Source: Phycisphaerales bacterium UBA2218 (GTDB lineage: Bacteria > Planctomycetota > Phycisphaerae > Sedimentisphaerales > Anaerobacaceae). Taken from it: a DNA stretch of 26,377 bases. The DNA is taken from the NCBI GenBank assembly GCA_002327785.1, contig DCUI01000064.1, positions 1 to 26,377 on the forward strand, in the 5' to 3' direction. Below the pieces are notes generated by a model. The model was not told the origin of the DNA and searched no databases. It saw only the letters and a program-made list of their open reading frames with translations. Every line of letters starts with the position of its first letter. Position 1 is the stretch's first letter. The position numbers and the translations under genes were made by a program. Positions 22,543 to 26,377 of this stretch are shown here, one piece after another.

Positions 22543-23088
22543 CTACTGGAAGTCGAAGAGCGATTGCGTCTTGACCATCGTAACCTGCTCGGGGTAAGCG
22601 GCGAACGTATGGATGTGCAACTCGCTGCGTCGAGCTTCGAAATCCACGTAGCAGAACGGCTGGAGGTTGTCCACCTCCAGATCGGGGAATTTCACGAATA
22701 CGCCCCGGTTGCGGGCGAACCGTTCGAGATCCGTGTGGCTCTGCCGGTAGAGGTTCGGGCTCATCTTCTCGATCTGGAAATCGGTCATGTAGCTGACGCC
22801 GCGGCTCAGCGTGCACTTGTGCGTCCGGGGACCGCGGAACTGGAACCGCTCAACCAGCCCCCGGTGCGGAAGCAACTGCCCCGGCGTGCTCACAACCTCG
22901 CTAAGACACACATCGCCCGCAAACACGCTCACCACATGGGTACAACCGGTGACCCAAATCAGGGCCTCGTACTTCTCGGTCTTGATCTGGCGGCTGGCGT
23001 AGATCTGGAAGAGCTCCGGATGCAACGGCCTCTGGAACAGGCTGAAGGTCAGTTGGTCGATTGCAACGTTGATTTGCGGCGATTCCAT
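22543..23088 (-). CDS. conserved protein of unknown function (possibly DUF2617-like)
   Basis: A 181-residue soluble protein from the ATG at 23088; a longer frame to 23187 crosses the promoter, so it was rejected. It begins with a strand-rich segment (INVAIDQLTFSLFQRPLHPELF). The middle (EALIWVTGCTHVVSVFAGDVCLSEVV) and the C-terminus (PFCYVDFEARRSELHIHTFAAYPEQVTMVKTQSLFDF) suggest a beta-sandwich-like fold without membrane segments. The LHPELF phrase recalls DUF2617 proteins, but this is a tentative recollection. No catalytic motif is obvious. It has a strong promoter overlapped by a palindrome and is convergent with the TPR-like gene. Confidence 0.75.
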   Translation of the reverse strand: MESPQINVAIDQLTFSLFQRPLHPELFQIYASRQIKTEKYEALIWVTGCTHVVSVFAGDVCLSEVVSTPGQLLPHRGLVERFQFRGPRTHKCTLSRGVSYMTDFQIEKMSPNLYRQSHTDLERFARNRGVFVKFPDLEVDNLQPFCYVDFEARRSELHIHTFAAYPEQVTMVKTQSLFDFQ

Positions 23089-23128
23089 AACGGTAAACCC
23101 CGAAACATTCGGCTCGATCTTTGGGGTT

Positions 23129-23157
23129 ATTATAACCGAAAGACCGGGCAAATTCAA
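23129..23157 (-). promoter_or_regulatory. promoter with overlapping palindromic operator candidate
   Basis: On the minus strand TTGAAT, a 17-base spacer and a perfect TATAAT. The -10 region is part of a 13-base palindrome, GGTTAT-T-ATAACC, at 23125-23137. A repressor bound there would block the promoter. The start codon at 23088 lies about 34 bases after the predicted start site. Confidence 0.65.
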
Positions 23158-23288
23158 GCGTAATATCAGTACTGATAGGGGCCACAAGGGCCATTATGGG
23201 ACGATTCTTCCGCAAACTCAGCACGCCAAACGAGTAACGGAAAAAGAGATTTTTCTCATGCTACGCAGGAGAAAAACAGCGGGTTCAA

Positions 23289-24218
23289 TCATGCCCGCGG
23301 GGCAAAGAAGATCGCATTCACGATGAGGGCAATAATGTTGTGAAATGCATGAGTCCCAGCCGTGATGCCGAAACCCCGGATGGCGAAAAGGATCGCAAAG
23401 TACACGCCCGCGATCGTGCGGAAAGTGAACGCCATCCAGTCCACCACATCGGTTCGCCTCAGCCCTCCATCGACCCATACGACATGATGATGCGCACTGA
23501 ACAGGGCCGCGGAGATCATCACCGACAGCACGACCGAGTTCTGGTGGCTCATCCCGATCAGGTCCTGGAACAGAGCCATCAGCATACAGATCAGGATCAA
23601 CCGAAAGACCAATTCCTCATAGATCCCTGCCCCAACACCGGTGACAATATCGGTCATAAGGGAATGCACCCTGGGAACACCGACATCCGGATGCCCCGGG
23701 GACGCGTTCTCCCGGCCCGGCGAAGAAGGTGGTGACTGGGCCGCACACGCCAGGGCAGGCGGACTATCACGGCCGGCCTGTGATACGTTATCGGGGCTTG
23801 CGGCCGGGCTGTTGAACAAAAGGCTCAGAACAACCAGGGGCACGGCCAAGGAAACACACTCGAACACCATCGGAGTGTAGTCGCTCAGACAGAAATACCA
23901 CGGTTTCTTCGAAGTGATCTGCAGGCCGATCAGGATGATGATGACCGCCAGCGGCGGCGCGATCCAAGTGAACCGGCTTCCAGCACCGAGGTATCGAAAC
24001 AGGTCCTGAAGCCACATGAACGCGGCCACTCGCCCCGGGTGCTGGTCCAGAACGTCCGTGCTGATCAGGACGGCGCCGATCTCATAGAAGACGATAAACG
24101 GCAGCAGAAAGCCGATGGCGTAGACCGGCCGGCTGGTCCGCTCCAGGTACGAGTCGCGGGCGTAGTTGAGCAACTGAGCGGTCGCGTAGATATTCTTCTG
24201 ATTCCTTCGGCCGGCCAT
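23289..24218 (-). CDS. CPBP-family intramembrane metalloprotease (CAAX-type)
   Basis: A 309-residue polytopic membrane protein. The family triad of motifs is present: EELVFR with Glu201, Glu202 and Arg206; a histidine cluster SAHHHV (243-245); and GTHAFHN with His290, His293 and Asn294. These form the metal site of Rce1/CPBP intramembrane proteases. About eight hydrophobic segments are seen. A hydrophilic Pro/Ser-rich stretch (about 138-186: SPAASPDNVSQAG and SPPSSPGREN) sits between membrane segments just before the catalytic motif and is longer than usual. The ATG at 24218 has AGGTG about ten bases upstream; a TTG two codons earlier is possible. Bacterial members process prenylated or small peptides or aid immunity and secretion; the substrate is unknown. 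Confidence 0.88.
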   Translation of the reverse strand: MAGRRNQKNIYATAQLLNYARDSYLERTSRPVYAIGFLLPFIVFYEIGAVLISTDVLDQHPGRVAAFMWLQDLFRYLGAGSRFTWIAPPLAVIIILIGLQITSKKPWYFCLSDYTPMVFECVSLAVPLVVLSLLFNSPAASPDNVSQAGRDSPPALACAAQSPPSSPGRENASPGHPDVGVPRVHSLMTDIVTGVGAGIYEELVFRLILICMLMALFQDLIGMSHQNSVVLSVMISAALFSAHHHVVWVDGGLRRTDVVDWMAFTFRTIAGVYFAILFAIRGFGITAGTHAFHNIIALIVNAIFFAPRA

Positions 24219-24402
24219 GGCCAACTGTCACCTTTCGCGATCTTGCCCTCTCGGCTGGAAATCGGCGTACTCCGCGGATCTTGTTCCGGGGAAACATCCG
24301 GGAGTGTACTTCAACCGCCGGGAGATTACAATAACATCGCAATGCCGTGCCGGGACTACGGCGCAGACAACGCACCAACGCACATGGAACTATGAAGGCT
24401 CT

Positions 24403-25077
24403 ATGAAGACGACGCGAGAACAGTTGCTCGAAATCTACCGGCTGCTTCTGTGTTTTTTCGGGCCGCAACACTGGTGGCCGGGCGAAACCCCCTTCGAGAT
24501 CGCCATTGGGGCCATCCTGACCCAGAACACAAGCTGGAGCAACGTCGAGCGGGCCATCGCCAACCTTAGAACTGCGAAACTCCTCGACGCCGGCGAGCTG
24601 CACGCGCTCGACGTGGAGCAGCTCGAAACACTGATCCGCCCGGCCGGTTACTTCCGCGTGAAGGCCAAGCGGCTACGGAATTTCACGACATGGCTGTGCG
24701 ACCGTTACGATGGCGACATGCAGAACCTCGAAGCTATCGCGACCGCCCGCTTGCGGGAGGAACTCCTGGCCATCTCCGGCATCGGCCCCGAGACGGCCGA
24801 CTCGATCCTGCTCTATGCCCTGGACCGCCCGATCTTCGTTGTGGACACCTACACCGCCCGCGTGATGGTCCGCCACGGCCTGATCGCCCCGGAGGGGCTT
24901 GACTACCACCGGTTGCAGGACCTGTTCACATCGAACCTTGAGCCCGACGTCGCCCTCTTCAACGAGTACCACGCCCTGCTGGTCATGGTGGGCAAGGACT
25001 ACTGTAAACCCCGCCCCAAATGTCCGGCCTGCCCCCTCAATCCCCTGCCGCACAGGATCGACAGCGAGCGCATGTGA
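24403..25077 (+). CDS. endonuclease III-related HhH-GPD DNA glycosylase (COG2231/MagIII type)
   Basis: A 224-residue protein. The early motif FGPQHWWPGETPFEIAIGAILTQNTSW is typical of the 'related to endonuclease III' group that includes the Helicobacter 3-methyladenine glycosylase MagIII. The helix-hairpin-helix is at 122-141 (LLAISGIGPETADSILLYAL) and the catalytic aspartate is Asp148 in VVDTYTARV. The lysine that gives Nth its lyase activity (GxGxKTA) is Glu130 here, so a monofunctional base-excision glycosylase is inferred. Of the four cysteines that bind the iron-sulfur cluster in Nth, only Cys201, Cys207 and Cys210 are seen; the fourth is missing. The ATG at 24403 fits the family start. 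It is divergent from the CPBP gene. The damaged base it removes is unknown. Confidence 0.88.
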   Translation: MKTTREQLLEIYRLLLCFFGPQHWWPGETPFEIAIGAILTQNTSWSNVERAIANLRTAKLLDAGELHALDVEQLETLIRPAGYFRVKAKRLRNFTTWLCDRYDGDMQNLEAIATARLREELLAISGIGPETADSILLYALDRPIFVVDTYTARVMVRHGLIAPEGLDYHRLQDLFTSNLEPDVALFNEYHALLVMVGKDYCKPRPKCPACPLNPLPHRIDSERM

Positions 25078-25195
25078 GACCGGGCATCCCCTCCACGAAA
25101 TATTCCGCATTTGCATTGCAGGAGTCCGGCTCGATCAGGAACACTCGCGTGCAGAGCACAGGGGCATCGAATTAGCAGTCGGAACCTGCACACAG

Positions 25196-26377
25196 TCACC
25201 CCCTCACCAGATCGCTTCGCATGGCGAGCCGGTAAACGACCAGAAAGCAGACTACCCAAAAGATGCCGGCAGTCGCAGCCGCATACGCCCATGGCACCGA
25301 TTTCACTACAATGGCCGCGACCATCATGCCGGCGAGCAACAGCATTGTGCCAAGCATCAAACCCATCGGTTTCCAGTAAAACAGAACGCGTACAATGCCC
25401 ATGATCGGAAACACCACGACCACCGGCAGCAGGACGGTGAAATCAATGGGCCGGAAGCTCAGCCGAAAATCCGCTACCTCAATTACGGGCAGAAGGGGCA
25501 GCACACGGTTCACAACGAGCACCGCGAATCCGACCATGAACATGGAAACCCCCGCCAGCACGAACATCTGAGCCATTGTGCCAAGTAGTCTTTCTCTTCG
25601 GCTGCCGGCAACGGGAAATTCCGAGTAGAGCGGCGGGTTGATGAAGCCCGTCAAGATGAGTGCAGCCATCGGAATGAGAAACGCGGCCGCACCCGGCGCG
25701 TACCCGCCCCAGATCACCGCCATCAACACGACAACCAGCAGTCCTTTCCACTGAGGTGCGGCGAGGGCGAACGTCGTATACAGCGTGCCCCAGATACACC
25801 TGCGCAGGTCTGAATTGCCGTGCCCACATATCCTGCGCAGGAAGAACACATCGACGCCTGGATAGGGTGCCTTGGCGAACCTGCGCGCAGCCCAGACGTG
25901 GCGAAACTTCTGCATTTTGGAGCGGTCCCACGGATCGAGCAACCCGACCCATGCTACGGAACAGCGGTTCCGGAACCATGCCGGCCGGCGCAGCCACAAC
26001 CAGGTGGCTCCGGCCGTCACGGTTGTCAGAACGATAACGAGATCAGGGTGATGGAGAATGCCCCACTCGATCCAGACGCCTCCCCCAAGGTAGCCCACGA
26101 CGACGAACGCAAACAGGAAGCCATTCACGCAACTCGAGGTCTTGACGTTGACGGCAATGACCAGACCGATCAGATAGGCAATCAGATTCGCGCAGAACCC
26201 GGAAGCAAGGACCAGCACGAGCCATTCTGGCCCTGCCGACGACAGCGTCGGGTAAGCTATGAAGGGCAGTGAGAAGGCAATACTCGTCACCCCGCCCGCC
26301 AGGAACACCAATTCTCCAACGACGCTCCGGTGCCCCGGTAAGAAGAAAGAAAACGGGCTCATCCGGTTTTTGCGTAC
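25196..26377 (-). CDS. polytopic membrane protein, possibly ABC-2-type permease; 5' end outside window
   Basis: At least 388 residues in roughly ten hydrophobic segments. The frame stays open past the ATG at 26362 to the window edge (VRKNR precedes it), that ATG lacks a Shine-Dalgarno sequence, and the sequence there does not look like a natural N-terminus. The gene is therefore probably cut by the window. The loop PVAGSRRERLLGTMAQMFVLAG recalls the 'LPxSRRER' loops of ABC-2 permeases from multidrug or lipid exporters, a weak resemblance only. A soluble loop of about 60 residues in the middle (LLDPWDRSKMQKFRHVWAARR, RRICGHGNSDLRR) is basic and probably cytoplasmic. Any ATPase partner would be upstream, outside the window. 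Confidence 0.6.
   Translation of the reverse strand, partial: VRKNRMSPFSFFLPGHRSVVGELVFLAGGVTSIAFSLPFIAYPTLSSAGPEWLVLVLASGFCANLIAYLIGLVIAVNVKTSSCVNGFLFAFVVVGYLGGGVWIEWGILHHPDLVIVLTTVTAGATWLWLRRPAWFRNRCSVAWVGLLDPWDRSKMQKFRHVWAARRFAKAPYPGVDVFFLRRICGHGNSDLRRCIWGTLYTTFALAAPQWKGLLVVVLMAVIWGGYAPGAAAFLIPMAALILTGFINPPLYSEFPVAGSRRERLLGTMAQMFVLAGVSMFMVGFAVLVVNRVLPLLPVIEVADFRLSFRPIDFTVLLPVVVVFPIMGIVRVLFYWKPMGLMLGTMLLLAGMMVAAIVVKSVPWAYAAATAGIFWVVCFLVVYRLAMRSDLVRG

Noticed and set aside
22408..23163. 251-residue plus-strand open frame opposite the 22.5-23.1 kb gene
   Set aside because: It overlaps the TPR-like gene and is antisense to a gene with a strong promoter; no ribosome-binding site.

Overview
The window looks like chromosome from a GC-rich bacterium, most plausibly Planctomycetota (Phycisphaerae-like). 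This is an inference from gene content: a prepilin with an AFSLIELLVV-type signal next to an exported protein, a DUF3417-type glucan phosphorylase, a phenylalanyl-tRNA synthetase beta chain without the tRNA-binding module, and several lineage-type membrane proteins of unknown role. Genes are dense and mostly on the minus strand. I see no rRNA, tRNA, CRISPR array, phage or transposase gene.

Layout. 1-2.4 kb: ParA-type ATPase and a shortened UvrC, both minus. 2.5-3.0 kb: a PTS EIIA-domain protein (plus) from a good sigma70-type promoter. 3.0-5.7 kb: alpha-glucan phosphorylase (minus). 5.7-6.4 kb: a protein-free gap that I read as a 6S-like regulatory RNA gene on the minus strand, with its own promoter, a symmetric 14/14-nt central bubble and an intrinsic terminator. 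6.4-10.0 kb: pheT and hemL (minus). 10.2-13.1 kb: a plus-strand cluster of a PpiD/SurA-like membrane-anchored protein and two small membrane proteins, with overlapping or near-abutting ends. 13.1-16.2 kb: RNase III, a STAS-domain protein and ComM (minus). 16.3-20.5 kb: a minus-strand cluster of exported OB-fold-like protein, prepilin, and a metal ABC transporter (lipoprotein, ATPase, permease). 20.7-22.5 kb: a cupin and a two-helix membrane protein, both plus and each with its own promoter. 22.5-24.2 kb: an unknown protein and a CPBP-family membrane protease (minus). 24.4-25.1 kb: an endonuclease III relative (plus). 25.2 kb to the end: a polytopic membrane protein running off the window.

Most protein genes are housekeeping. 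The items that stand out are the 6S-like RNA, a UvrC lacking its helix-hairpin-helix tail, an AT-rich inverted-repeat element that supplies the first codons of hemL, a hairpin upstream of rnc that could be an RNase III autoregulatory target, and the coupling of an exported OB-fold protein and a prepilin to a metal importer whose cysteine-rich lipoprotein appears to lack one usual histidine ligand. Structures and promoters were found by eye and no alignment or folding program was run.
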